Shown here: positions 20,429 through 29,046 of the stretch, in pieces
Layout: every line of letters starts with the position of its first letter
Position numbering within the stretch: position 1 is the stretch's first letter
Assembly: GCA_963722415.1 (NCBI GenBank)
Contig: CAVRNI010000061.1
Location: forward strand, 173,431 to 237,430
Origin: JALOLG01 sp963722415
GTDB lineage: Bacteria; Actinomycetota; Acidimicrobiia; Acidimicrobiales; Ilumatobacteraceae
Direction of reading: 5' to 3'
DNA length: 64,000 nt
Notes under the pieces: generated by a model
The model's database searches: none
What the model was told of the DNA's origin: nothing
The model's input: the letters and a program-made list of their open reading frames with translations, nothing else
Translations under genes and position numbers: made by a program

Positions 20429-21094
20429 ATGGGGAGCGTGCACGAGAACTCGACCCCCCACGAGATCCTGCGCTGGGCCGGTCAGACGTTCGGCGACGAC
20501 CTGGTCGTGACGGCGAGCTTCGGCGACGCCGTGCTCGCCCATCTCGCCAACTCGGTGCTGCCCGGCGTCGACATCGTGCTGCTCGACACCGGCTACCTGT
20601 TCGCCGAGACCGAGTGGTACGCCGACGACCTCCGGCGCCGGTTCGGCCTCAACCTGCGGACCGCTCATCCGCTCCCCGACGTCGAGCGCGACGTGTGGCA
20701 GACCGACACCGAAGCGTGCTGCGCGGCCCGCAAGGTCGAGCCACTCCAGCGGGTGCTGGCGGGCAAGCGGGCGTGGGTGACGGGCTTGCGGCGGGCCGAC
20801 TCGCCGAGCCGGGCCACCACGCCGGTGGTGCACGACGACCTGCTGCGGGCGGTCACCAAGATCAACCCGATCGCCACGTGGACCGACGAGGACGTCGCCA
20901 CGTACACCGCGATGCACGAACTGCCCGCCCATCCGTTGACCGATCGCGGCTACCCGTCGATCGGTTGCTGGCCGTGCACGCGACCTGCGACCGCGGACGA
21001 TCCGCGGGGCGGCAGGTGGGCAGGAACGGGCAAGACCGAGTGCGGGTTGCACGTGTCGGGCGCGCCGGCGCTCGTCGACGAGCTGAGGCCGTAG
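20429..21094 (+). CDS. cysH: Phosphoadenylyl-/adenylyl-sulfate reductase
   Basis: A 221-residue sulfonucleotide reductase that makes sulfite from activated sulfate using thioredoxin. It has the P-loop-like VVTASFGDAVLAHL, LLDTGYLFAETEWYA, the RRADSPSRA segment, and the catalytic C-terminal GKTECGLHVSG (ECGLH). The pairs EACCAARKVEPL and YPSIGCWPCTRPA are the CC...CxxC set that binds a 4Fe-4S cluster, which points to APS as substrate. It is the first gene of an apparent cysH-cysI-cobA operon, 4 bases before cysI. The start may be ATG 20429 or GTG 20438. Confidence 0.92.
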   Translation: MGSVHENSTPHEILRWAGQTFGDDLVVTASFGDAVLAHLANSVLPGVDIVLLDTGYLFAETEWYADDLRRRFGLNLRTAHPLPDVERDVWQTDTEACCAARKVEPLQRVLAGKRAWVTGLRRADSPSRATTPVVHDDLLRAVTKINPIATWTDEDVATYTAMHELPAHPLTDRGYPSIGCWPCTRPATADDPRGGRWAGTGKTECGLHVSGAPALVDELRP

Positions 21095-21098
21095 CGGC

Positions 21099-22813
21099 AT
21101 GGCCGTCGAGACGATCAAGGCCGACAGTCAGTATCTGCGCGGCACGATCGGTGACGAGCTGATCCAAGCCGACGAGTTCGGGGCCGAGAGCACGGTGCTG
21201 CTCAAGTTCCACGGCATCTACCAACAGGACGACCGCGACGTGCGCCGGTCGCGCACGCAGCAGAAGCTCCCGCTCGACTACTCGTGCATGGTGCGCACGT
21301 CGGTGCCGGGCGGCGTGATCGCACTCGACCAGTGGCTCGCGCTCGACCGCCTCGCCGAGCTCGCCGACGGTGCGATGCGCCTCACGACCCGCCAAGGCGT
21401 GCAGTACCACTTCGTGCCGAAGGGTGAGCTGCACGAGGTCGTGCACGGCATCAACGCCTCGTTGCTGACGACGCTCGCCGCCTGCGGCGACGTGGTGCGC
21501 AACGTGATGGCCTGCCCGCTCCCCCATGCCGACCGGCGGTCCGTGCTGGCACCCGTCGTCGCCGAGCTGGTGCGACGGTTCCGGCCGCGTACCCCGTCGT
21601 ACTGGGAGCTGTGGGTCGACGGCGAGCGGGCGGTGACGGCCGAGGCGCCGCCGGAAGGCGGTCCCGTGGAGCCGCTCTACGGCGACACCTACCTGCCGCG
21701 CAAGTTCAAGATCGGCGTCGCCTGGCCTGGCGACAACTGCATCGACGTCCACTCGCACGACGTCGGCATCGTCCCCACCCTCAGCGAGGGTCTCACCGGC
21801 GAGCTGACCGGTTTCGTCGTGCTCGCCGGCGGTGGGATGGGGATGAGCCACTCCCGGCCCGACGACACCTACCCGGTGCTCGGCCGGCCGGTCGCCTGGG
21901 TGCCGCCGGAGGATCTCGCCGACGTCGTCGAGGCGATCGTCGCCACGCAGCGCGACTTCGGCAATCGCGACGACCGCCATCGAGCTCGGCTCAAGTACAC
22001 GCTCGAGGAGCATGGCATCGAGTGGCTCCGCGCCGAGATCGAGACTCGTACCGGCCGGGCCGTCGCCGAGCCGGTCGAGCTGCTGCCATGGACCGTCGAC
22101 GCGCATCACGGTTGGGACCGTGCCGGATCGGACAGCGACACGCTCGGCCTGCCGGTTCCGTCCGGCCGCGTCGCGGGCAACTACCGCGACGCGCTCCGCG
22201 AGGTCGTTCGGTCGGGGCTGGTCTCGGAGGTCCGGGTCACGCCCCGCCAGGATCTCCTGCTGTGCGGCGTGAGCGACCGCGACGCGCTGCTGGCGATGCT
22301 GCGCAGGCATGACATCGCGTTGCCCGACGACGTGAGCCCGCTGCGGCGGCTGGCGATCGCCTGCCCGGCGCTACCGACGTGCGGGCAGGCGCTCGGCGAG
22401 GCCGAGCGGGTCCTGCCGACGGTGATCGACGAGCTCGAGAAGCTGCTCGCCGATACCGGCAACGAGGGCCAGGCGATCCGGCTCAACATGACCGGTTGCC
22501 CGAACGGCTGCTCCCGGCCGTACTCCGCCGAGATCGGGATCGTCGGGCGCACGAAGAAGACCTACGACCTGTACCTCGGTGGGTCGGCCGGCGGCGATCG
22601 CCTCGCCCAGCGCGTGCGCGCCGACATTCCGCTCGACGAGCTCACCGCCCACCTGCGACCACTGCTCGAGCGCTTCGCCGCCGACGCGGCTGTATGACGG
22701 TTTCGGCGACTGGTGCCACGCCCAGGGTGCAACCACCCTCGAGACGTGGCTGCCGGCGCCGACCGTGCGCCGCCGCGGCCGCGCCAACTGCCGACGCCGA
22801 GATCGCATCATGA
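21099..22813 (+). CDS. cysI: Assimilatory sulfite (or nitrite) reductase hemoprotein
   Basis: A siroheme/4Fe-4S reductase of about 570 residues with two ferredoxin-like repeats (KFHGIYQQDDRDVRRSRTQQ, MRLTTRQGVQYHFV). The cluster ligands are CPALPTCGQALGEAER and MTGCPNGCSRPYSAEIGIVG. The neighbouring cysH and cobA favour sulfite over nitrite as substrate. The frame as given stops at 22697 (RFAADAAV). Continuing in the next frame gives GFGDWCHAQGATTLETWL, a typical sulfite-reductase C-terminus, and a further slip near 22770 leads to a TGA at 22811-22813 that overlaps the cobA ATG. I therefore place the true end at 22813 with two indels. Confidence 0.87.
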
Positions 22814-23550
22814 CGGTGTCGCTCGTCGGCGCCGGGCCCGGCGATCCCGATCTGCTGACGGTGCGCGCGGCGCGGTTGTTGGCGGAGGCCGAGGTCGTCG
22901 TCCACGACGCCCTCGTCGGTGACGGTGTGCTGGCGATCGTGGCGCCGACCGCCGAGCTGATCGACGTCGGCAAGCGGCCGGGTCGGCCGATCCCCCAGGA
23001 GATGATCTCGGCGCTGCTGGTCGAGCTCGGGCGCCAGGGCAAGCGGGTCGTGCGGCTCAAGGGTGGCGACCCGTTCGTGTTCGGCCGCGGCGGGGAAGAG
23101 GCGCTCGCCCTCCAGGCGGCGGGCGTGTCGTTCGAGGTCGTCCCCGGTATCACGTCGTCGATCGCCGCGCCCGCGGCGGCCGGCATCCCGGTCACCCACC
23201 GCGGGGTGTCGGCCGCGTTCACCGTCGTCACCGGCCACCGGCGTTCCGGCGAGCACGACGTCGACTGGCGCTCGCTCGCCAAGGTCGGCGGGACGATCGT
23301 CGTGCTCATGGGTGTCGCCCAGCGGGCTGCGATCGCCGCCGAGCTGATCGCCGGCGGCCTCGACGCGGCGACCCCCGTCGCCGCCGTCCACCGCGCCACC
23401 ACCGATCAGCAGGATGTCCTCCGGTGCGAGCTGGCCGACCTCCACGCGGCCGCAGTCGAGTCACCGGCGGTGATCGTGATCGGCCCCGTCGCCGCCCTCG
23501 ACCTCACCTCGCTCGCCCAACTCTCAGCTTCCTCCGAACTGTCTGCCTGA
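22810..23550 (+). CDS. cobA: Uroporphyrinogen-III C-methyltransferase
   Basis: 246 residues, SUMT family. It uses SAM to methylate uroporphyrinogen III twice, giving precorrin-2. Motifs: SLVGAGPGDPDLLTVRA, GKRPGRPIPQ, VRLKGGDPFVFGRGGEEA, VVPGITSSIAAPAAAGIP and LMGV. The ATGA overlap with cysI shows it feeds siroheme to the reductase; precorrin-2 oxidation is left to the separate sirC-like gene. The last residues (ELSA) and the stop are encoded by one arm of the hairpin repeat at 23527. Confidence 0.93.
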   Translation: MTVSLVGAGPGDPDLLTVRAARLLAEAEVVVHDALVGDGVLAIVAPTAELIDVGKRPGRPIPQEMISALLVELGRQGKRVVRLKGGDPFVFGRGGEEALALQAAGVSFEVVPGITSSIAAPAAAGIPVTHRGVSAAFTVVTGHRRSGEHDVDWRSLAKVGGTIVVLMGVAQRAAIAAELIAGGLDAATPVAAVHRATTDQQDVLRCELADLHAAAVESPAVIVIGPVAALDLTSLAQLSASSELSA

Positions 23551-23580
23551 GAACGCGCCCTGGCAATCTGAAGCAGACAG
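23527..23580. repeat. Hairpin-forming repeat unit 1, overlapping the cobA 3' end
   Basis: First of two similar 54-base units starting 70 bases apart. It begins GCTTCCTCCGAACTGTCTGC and contains an inverted repeat CTGTCTGC (23539-23546) / GCAGACAG (23573-23580) with a 26-base loop. The left arm encodes Leu-Ser-Ala and abuts the cobA stop TGA. The hairpin could act as a transcription terminator or 3'-end stabiliser, although there is no T tract. Unit 2 shares the first ~30 bases with a single base missing. Confidence 0.75.
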
Positions 23581-23596
23581 ATCCGAGGGGTTTCCG

Positions 23597-23650
23597 GCTT
23601 CCTCCGACTGTCTGCCTGAGAACGCGGGCGCCGCGGTTTCACGCAGACAG
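23597..23650. repeat. Hairpin-forming repeat unit 2, overlapping the helD 3' end
   Basis: Second unit, starting GCTTCCTCCGACTGTCTGCC. Its inverted repeat is CTGTCTGC (23608-23615) / GCAGACAG (23643-23650), loop 27 bases. Read on the minus strand, the right arm gives CTGTCTGCGTGA, which encodes the last Leu-Ser-Ala and stop of the convergent helD gene. Between the arms lies GAACGCG, shared with unit 1, then a GC-rich stretch not shared. Confidence 0.75.
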
Positions 23651-25608
23651 AACGGGGGGTGGGGGTGCGGTGGTGACGAAGGCGAGCTCTTGGACCGCTC
23701 TCGTCATCGCCACGTAGAGCAGGCGCGCGCCGCGGGGGTCGTTGCCGAGGATGTCGTGCGGGTTCACCACCACCACACCGTCGAACTCCAGGCCCTTGAC
23801 CTCCTCGGGCCCGAACAACGGGACGTCGTCGTGTGTCAGTTGATGCACGTGGTCGACGGCGACCAGACCGATCGACGCCAAGGCATCCGTGATCGCCGCG
23901 TGCTCGCCGGGGAGCGCGACGACGCCGGTCAACCGGTGCCGGTGCTTGACCTGCGCCACGACGGCGGCGGTCGACATCGCCAGTTCGTCGGGTGACACGG
24001 TGTGCCACGCCGGTGCCTCGCCCTCGCCGCGCACGCTCCGGCTGGCCACCGCGTCGACACCGGTGAGCGGCAGCAGCCGGTTGGCGATCTCGAGGATCGG
24101 CTCCGGCACCCGATAGCCGATCGTGAGCACCGCCACCGAGCCACTGACCGCCCCGTCGACGGCGCTCCGGGTCGAACCGCGGACGGACCCACGCACGGCA
24201 AGGTTGGCGAACACGTCGCGCCAGCTCTCCTGGCCGGCCGGCGTGGTCGACTGGGCGACGTCGCCGACGAGTGTCATCGATCCGGACGGGCTGCGACGGC
24301 CGATCACGCGCAATGCCACCGCCGAGTGGTCCTGGGCCTCGTCGACGATGACGTGGCCGTAGGTGAACGGTGTGCCGTTGAGCAACGTGTTGGCCTCGTC
24401 GACGAGGAACTGATCGGCTGCGGTCCAGACCCGACGCTTGCCGCTCGGACCGGGGAGCATCCGGTCGACCAGCCGCACCGGTTGCTGGGTCGGCCAGGCC
24501 TTGTTCAACGCGGCCTTCAACGGCGCCGCCTGCGACCACGCCTCGTCCGATTCGGTCCGGCGGAGGAGCGCCTGGCGGGCGAGCACCCGGAGCCGCTCGC
24601 GACGTTGGTTGATCGGCACGACTCCCTGCTTGGCGATGTCGAGCCAGGTCGCCACCTCGGCCCGCGTGAACACGACCGTGCGGGCTCCGATCGGGACCGC
24701 GATGTCGTCGTCGGGGGCGCGATCGGTGTCAGCGCCACGGCGAGGAGCTCCTCGAGCCGTTCCGCCGAACCCTTCCAACGCGCCGCCGAGTGGTCGTCGA
24801 CCGCGCCGATCTCGACCTTCGGCAGGCACAGGTCGAGCGCCGTGCACTGCCTCACGGCGCGCTCGCCGAGCGAGGGCAGCACGTTGGCGATGTAGTCGAG
24901 GAACGCCTTGTTGGGCCCGACCACCAGCACGCCGTCGCGGGCCAGCCGGCCGCGATGCTCGAACAGCAGGTAGGCGGCGCGGTGGAGGGCGACGGCGGTC
25001 TTGCCGGTGCCGGGACCGCCCTGCACGATCAAGGCCTGGTCGATCGGCGACCGGATCACGACATCCTGCTCGGCCTGGATCGTCGCCACGATCTCGCGCA
25101 TCGCGCCCGACCGGGCGGCGCCGATCTCGGCCAGCACCGGATCGGGAACGCCGCTCGCGACGTCGCCGGCCGTCGGGTCGTCGAGGTCCTCGTCGAGATA
25201 GGCGATCAGCTCGCCCTCGTCGAGCGTGAACCGCCGCCGGAACGACATGCCGAGCGGGTCGACGGCCGTCGCCCGGTAGAACGGCGCCGAGATCGGCGCC
25301 CGCCAGTCGACGACGACCGGGTCGTGGGTGTCGTCCTCGATGTGGCGGCGCCCGATGTACCACTGGTCGACGCCGCCGCCCCGACGCGGTTCGTCGATGC
25401 GCCCGAAGAAATCGCCGGCACCGGGTGAACGCAGCGACTCGAGGGCCTCGGCGACCGTCACCTCGACGTACTCCTTGGTGAACTCGTCCGCCGTGGCGTC
25501 CGGGTCGACGCGCTCGAGCCGTTCGATCATCCGGTCGCGCGCCGTGCGCGCGAACGCCAGGCGCGCGCGCTCCGCGGGGAGCTCGGGGAAGCTGGTGCCG
25601 GTCGACAC
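23639..25608 (-). CDS. HelD-like UvrD/Rep-family helicase (RNA polymerase recycling factor)
   Basis: About 656 residues. Superfamily 1 motor with Walker A VQGGPGTGKTAVALHRAAYL, motif II VIVDEAQDHSAVALRV, motif III LVGDVAQSTTPAG, then PEEVKGLEFDGVVVVNP and LLYVAMTRAVQELAFV. The N-terminal coiled-coil-like region and YIGRRHIEDD/VVDWRAPISAPFYRA are typical of HelD, which in Gram-positives binds RNA polymerase and releases stalled complexes rather than unwinding DNA. One indel in a C5 run near 24716 splits it. GTG start. It converges on cobA, and its C-terminus (PPPVLSA) lies in the palindromic repeat. Confidence 0.87.
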
Positions 25609-25782
25609 GGGCCGAACACGCTACCGCTTGCAACAACCCGGATTCGGACGTGAGCGCCCGGTTCGGCACGACGGCGCCGTCAGGCGCTTCGTCGGCCGCA
25701 TCAAGCGACGGAACCTTGACGGCTCGCAGACACCGAACAGCCGAACATCGAACACGTCATCGCCGCGTCGAGCCGCCAGACT

Positions 25783-26556
25783 GTGAACGTGCTGACGTCG
25801 GCGGACGAGTCGCCCCTGCGCATCCTCGAACTCACGAAGTGGTACGGCTCGACGTGCGCGATCGACGGCCTGACGATGGTCGTCCCGAACGGGTCGTGCT
25901 ACGGACTGGTCGGCCCGAACGGCAGCGGCAAATCGACGACGTTGCGATCGGTCGTCGGGCTCGTCCGGCCGGACAGCGGACGGATCGAGGTCTGTGGCAT
26001 CGACGTCGCGACCGACGTGCTCGCCGCGCGAGCCGCGGTGGGCGTCGTGCTCGACCCGCTGCAGCTGTTCGAACGGCTCACCGCCCACGAGTTCCTCGCC
26101 ACGCTCGGTGAGCTGCGACGCCTCGAGCCCGACGTCGTTCGCGCCCGTTCCGACGAGCTGTTCGCGGTGCTCCAGCTCACCGACGATGCCGGCCGCCAGA
26201 TCGCCGGCTACAGCCACGGCATGCGCAAGAAGACCGCGCTCGCGGCGGCCCTCCTCCATCGCCCCCGCCTGCTCCTGCTCGACGAACCGTTCGAGGGCGT
26301 CGACCCGGTATCGGCGCGCACGATGCGGACGATGCTCGACCGTTTCCGCTCGGGCGGCGGCACGATCGTGCTGAGCAGCCACGTGATGGACCTCGTCGAG
26401 CGCCTGTGCGACCACGTCGGCGTCATCCAGCGTGGTCAGCTCGTCGCCACCGGGCCGACCGACACGCTGCGCAACGGCCGCCGTCTCGAAGACGCGTTCA
26501 TCGACGTGATCGGTGCGACGACGGTCGACGACGAGGCGCTGGCGTGGCTCAGCTGA
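25783..26556 (+). CDS. ABC transporter ATP-binding protein
   Basis: 257 residues. Walker A GLVGPNGSGKSTTLRSVVGL, Q-loop region LDPLQLFERLTAHEF, signature GYSHGMRKKTALAAAL, Walker B RLLLLDEPFEGVDP, switch His in IVLSSHVMDLVERL. It resembles the NatA/CcmA-type ATPase of two-gene exporters. It overlaps the downstream permease by 13 bases, so it is coupled to it. Substrate unknown. Confidence 0.88.
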   Translation: MNVLTSADESPLRILELTKWYGSTCAIDGLTMVVPNGSCYGLVGPNGSGKSTTLRSVVGLVRPDSGRIEVCGIDVATDVLAARAAVGVVLDPLQLFERLTAHEFLATLGELRRLEPDVVRARSDELFAVLQLTDDAGRQIAGYSHGMRKKTALAAALLHRPRLLLLDEPFEGVDPVSARTMRTMLDRFRSGGGTIVLSSHVMDLVERLCDHVGVIQRGQLVATGPTDTLRNGRRLEDAFIDVIGATTVDDEALAWLS

Positions 26557-28148
26557 TCCGCAGCTTCGTCGCCCTGCGCTGGCGACTCCTGCGGGGTTCG
26601 CTGCGGGGCAAGGGGACCGAGAAGGTCGGTGTCATCCTCAGCACCATCGCCTCCCTTGTCCTCGGTGTGGGGATCGGGCTGGCGATCGCCGCGTCCGGGC
26701 GGACGGTGTCCGACGACGAGAACCTCTTCGTACTCTTCTGTGTCGTCGTCGCCTTCGGCATCGTCGGCGTGAGCGTCGTGGCCGGCGTGACGCAGCCGAT
26801 CGATCCGCGGGTGATCGCCGCCGAGCCGTTGTCGGATCGTGATCGAGCGATCGGGCTGCTCGCGTCGGCCGCTTCGGGACCGCCGGGGCTGTCCGGCGGC
26901 CTGATCGGGGTCGGTCTCGTCATCGGCGCCACTCGCGGCGCGGCGTCGTTGGTGATCGTCGTGCCGGCTGTGCTCGCGTGGCTGGCGACCCTGCTCCTGT
27001 TGACGCGCACCGCCACCAACACCCTCGGCTTGTTGAGCAACCGGTTCCCGCGTACCGGCCAGATCATCGTCGGATTGTCAGGTCTCGTGTTCTACGGCTC
27101 GTTCCAGGTCGTCCCCGCCGTTCTCGGGAACCTCGACCGCGGGGAGCGCGACCAGATCGCGCGGGTGCTCTCCCTCAACCCGGTCGGCCAACTCGGACGC
27201 GCGTTGGGCGCGGCCGACGAGTCGATGGGCGCCGCGGCGGGCCATCTCGCGCTCGGCGCGCTCTGGTTGCCGATCCTCGCCGCGGTGTTCCAATCGACGA
27301 CGCACGCGCTCACCGTCTCGGCACGGCGCGGTGCGTACTCGGGAACCGCGCCGTCGATCTCGCCGCTGGCGTCGCCGTCGACGGTGCGCAGGCTCGTGCG
27401 CCGGGCATGCGGATCGGGCGGCGTCGGCGCCATCGCCTGGCGCAGCCTCCTCACCCGCTTCCGCACTCCGCGCACCGCGCTCGAGACGTTCACCGGGGCA
27501 GGTGTCGGTCTCGCAGCCGTCCTCGTGCCCACCCTGCTGCGCGACGCGGCCGGTGGTGGCGCGGTGCTCGTCGGCGGCGCGATCCAGCTGGCCGTGCTGT
27601 TCATGTCGGGCAACAGCTTCGGGAACGACGGTCCGGCACTCGCCTACGAGCTCGTCGCCGGCGCCGGCCCGGCGACGCTCGCTCGCGGCAAGACGCGCTC
27701 GATCGCCATCGTGGCCGCACCCCTCGTCGTGATCGGCCCGTTGCTGGCGGCCGCGATCACGCGGGAGTGGGAGTACCTGCCCGCCGGTGTCATGGTCGGT
27801 GTCGGCGGTCTCCTGGCGGGGTCCGGTGGTGCGATCGTCCAGTCGACGGTCGTGCCGGTCGCGATCCCCGAGAGCGACAATCCCTTCGCCGCCGGCGAGA
27901 CCGGCCGCGGGATGATGGCCGCCCTCCTCCTCGGTGCGGTGCTCCTCGGCCTCGCCGTCGTCACGCTTCCGGTTGCGCTGGCGCTCCTGTGGGCCAACGC
28001 CCGCGGCTCGTTGGCGCTGGTGACCGTGTTCGGTGCCGGGACGGTGGCGGTCGGGTGGGCGGTGATGCGCGGCGGAATCTCGTACTCGACATGGCGCCTG
28101 ACCGGCCGCGGACCCGAGTTCATCAGCGCCATCACACCCTCACGCTGA
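26544..28148 (+). CDS. ABC exporter membrane protein, about 12 helices
   Basis: 534 residues, strongly hydrophobic, starting at the GTG within the tail of the ATPase gene (VAQLIRSFVALRWRLLRGSL). Repeated membrane segments include IASLVLGVGIGLAIAASG, LFVLFCVVVAFGIVGVSVV, VIVVPAVLAWLATLLLLT and MMAALLLGAVLLGLAVVTL. A mid-protein loop (residues ~265-300) is Ser/Ala/Pro-rich. It looks like a full-size permease built of two similar halves, with no recognised substrate signature. Intact; no frameshift. Confidence 0.8.
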   Translation: MAQLIRSFVALRWRLLRGSLRGKGTEKVGVILSTIASLVLGVGIGLAIAASGRTVSDDENLFVLFCVVVAFGIVGVSVVAGVTQPIDPRVIAAEPLSDRDRAIGLLASAASGPPGLSGGLIGVGLVIGATRGAASLVIVVPAVLAWLATLLLLTRTATNTLGLLSNRFPRTGQIIVGLSGLVFYGSFQVVPAVLGNLDRGERDQIARVLSLNPVGQLGRALGAADESMGAAAGHLALGALWLPILAAVFQSTTHALTVSARRGAYSGTAPSISPLASPSTVRRLVRRACGSGGVGAIAWRSLLTRFRTPRTALETFTGAGVGLAAVLVPTLLRDAAGGGAVLVGGAIQLAVLFMSGNSFGNDGPALAYELVAGAGPATLARGKTRSIAIVAAPLVVIGPLLAAAITREWEYLPAGVMVGVGGLLAGSGGAIVQSTVVPVAIPESDNPFAAGETGRGMMAALLLGAVLLGLAVVTLPVALALLWANARGSLALVTVFGAGTVAVGWAVMRGGISYSTWRLTGRGPEFISAITPSR

Positions 28149-28166
28149 CCGATAGCGTGGGATGCG

Positions 28167-28559
28167 ATGTGGATCGTGGCGGGTGTCGTCCTCGTGATCG
28201 TGGCGGTCGTGGTCGTGATCGCCGTCGTCAGGTCCCGCTCCACCCGGGCCAGCAAGGCGCCGGCGCCGGCGCCGGACGAATCGCTCGGTCCCGTGCATGC
28301 CCTCGACGACGCGCTGCGCACCGTCGAGTCGCTCACCGACGCCACTGGCTCGTCGCTGCTCGACCAGGTCGATCGTGACGGTCGCAGCATCCGCGATCGC
28401 TTGGCGTCGGGGGAGGCGCATCTCGATTCGCTCCGCCAGCCCGACGACACCGGGCCGCTCCTGCGCCGCGTGCTCGACGAGGTCGCCGGCTCGAATCCGG
28501 CACCCGACCCCTCGCGCCGCCGGCAACACCGCCGCCGCCACCCGCAACCCGGCGCGTAG
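28167..28559 (+). CDS. Small single-pass membrane protein, unknown function
   Basis: 130 residues: one N-terminal transmembrane helix (WIVAGVVLVIVAVVVVIAVV), then a short Ala/Pro linker and a soluble helical tail (ALDDALRTVESLTDATGSSL, RSIRDRLASGEAHLDSLRQP), ending in an Arg/His-rich stretch. It sits 18 bases after the ABC permease and 59 bases before mftA. Whether it belongs to either unit is unclear. The basic, low-complexity last 20 residues could be a frameshift artefact. Confidence 0.5.
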   Translation: MWIVAGVVLVIVAVVVVIAVVRSRSTRASKAPAPAPDESLGPVHALDDALRTVESLTDATGSSLLDQVDRDGRSIRDRLASGEAHLDSLRQPDDTGPLLRRVLDEVAGSNPAPDPSRRRQHRRRHPQPGA

Positions 28560-28618
28560 GGGCAGCGGACACCTGAGGGGTGCGGACACGACACGCAGGC
28601 GGCAGTACGCTCGCGCGC

Positions 28619-28777
28619 ATGGAACACGACACCATCGTCACTGACCCGGTTGTCGATGTCGCACACGCTGACCCGGCCACCGAGACCGACCCAGAACCGA
28701 TCGCAGCCGACCAGCTCGTCGAGGACGATCTGCTCGTCGAGGAGATCTCGATCGACGGCATGTGCGGCGTGTACTGA
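28619..28777 (+). CDS. mftA: Mycofactocin precursor peptide MftA
   Basis: 52 residues: MEHDTIVTDPVVDVAHADPA, an acidic leader (ELVEDDLLVEE-type), and the diagnostic C-terminus EISIDGMCGVY. In the known pathway the radical SAM enzyme MftC oxidatively decarboxylates the final Tyr and cross-links it to the preceding Val, and these two residues become the redox cofactor. The leader is longer than the ~30-residue mycobacterial precursor I remember. The stop overlaps the mftB start (TGATG), so the two are coupled. The start ATG is at 28619; an in-frame ATG at 28580 would add a poorly coding extension. Confidence 0.95.
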   Translation: MEHDTIVTDPVVDVAHADPATETDPEPIAADQLVEDDLLVEEISIDGMCGVY

Positions 28778-29046
28778 TGCTCGACCGCGCGTTCGCCCTG
28801 CATCCGCAGGTGGCGCTGCGCCCAGAGCCGTTCGGCGCGCTGGCGTACCACTACGGCAACCGGAAGCTCACGTTCCTGAAGCACCCCGACATCGTCCGCG
28901 TCGTGCGGACCCTCGGTGACCACCCGACGTTGCGCGACGCGTTGACCACGGCCGGCATCGCAGAGGAGCGATGGCCGACGTTCGAGCGGGCGGTCGCGGT
29001 GTTGGTCGATTCGGAGATGCTCGGTGAGCGCTCACTCGTTGGTTGA
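28777..29046 (+). CDS. mftB: Mycofactocin precursor chaperone MftB
   Basis: 89 residues, a RiPP-recognition-element protein. It starts MLDRAFALHPQVALRPEPFG and has YHYGNRKLTFLKHPDIVRVV, matching the MftB family that binds the MftA leader and presents it to MftC. The ATG shares its A with the mftA stop, and the gene overlaps mftC by 23 bases. Length is normal for the family. No frameshift. Confidence 0.93.
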   Translation: MLDRAFALHPQVALRPEPFGALAYHYGNRKLTFLKHPDIVRVVRTLGDHPTLRDALTTAGIAEERWPTFERAVAVLVDSEMLGERSLVG

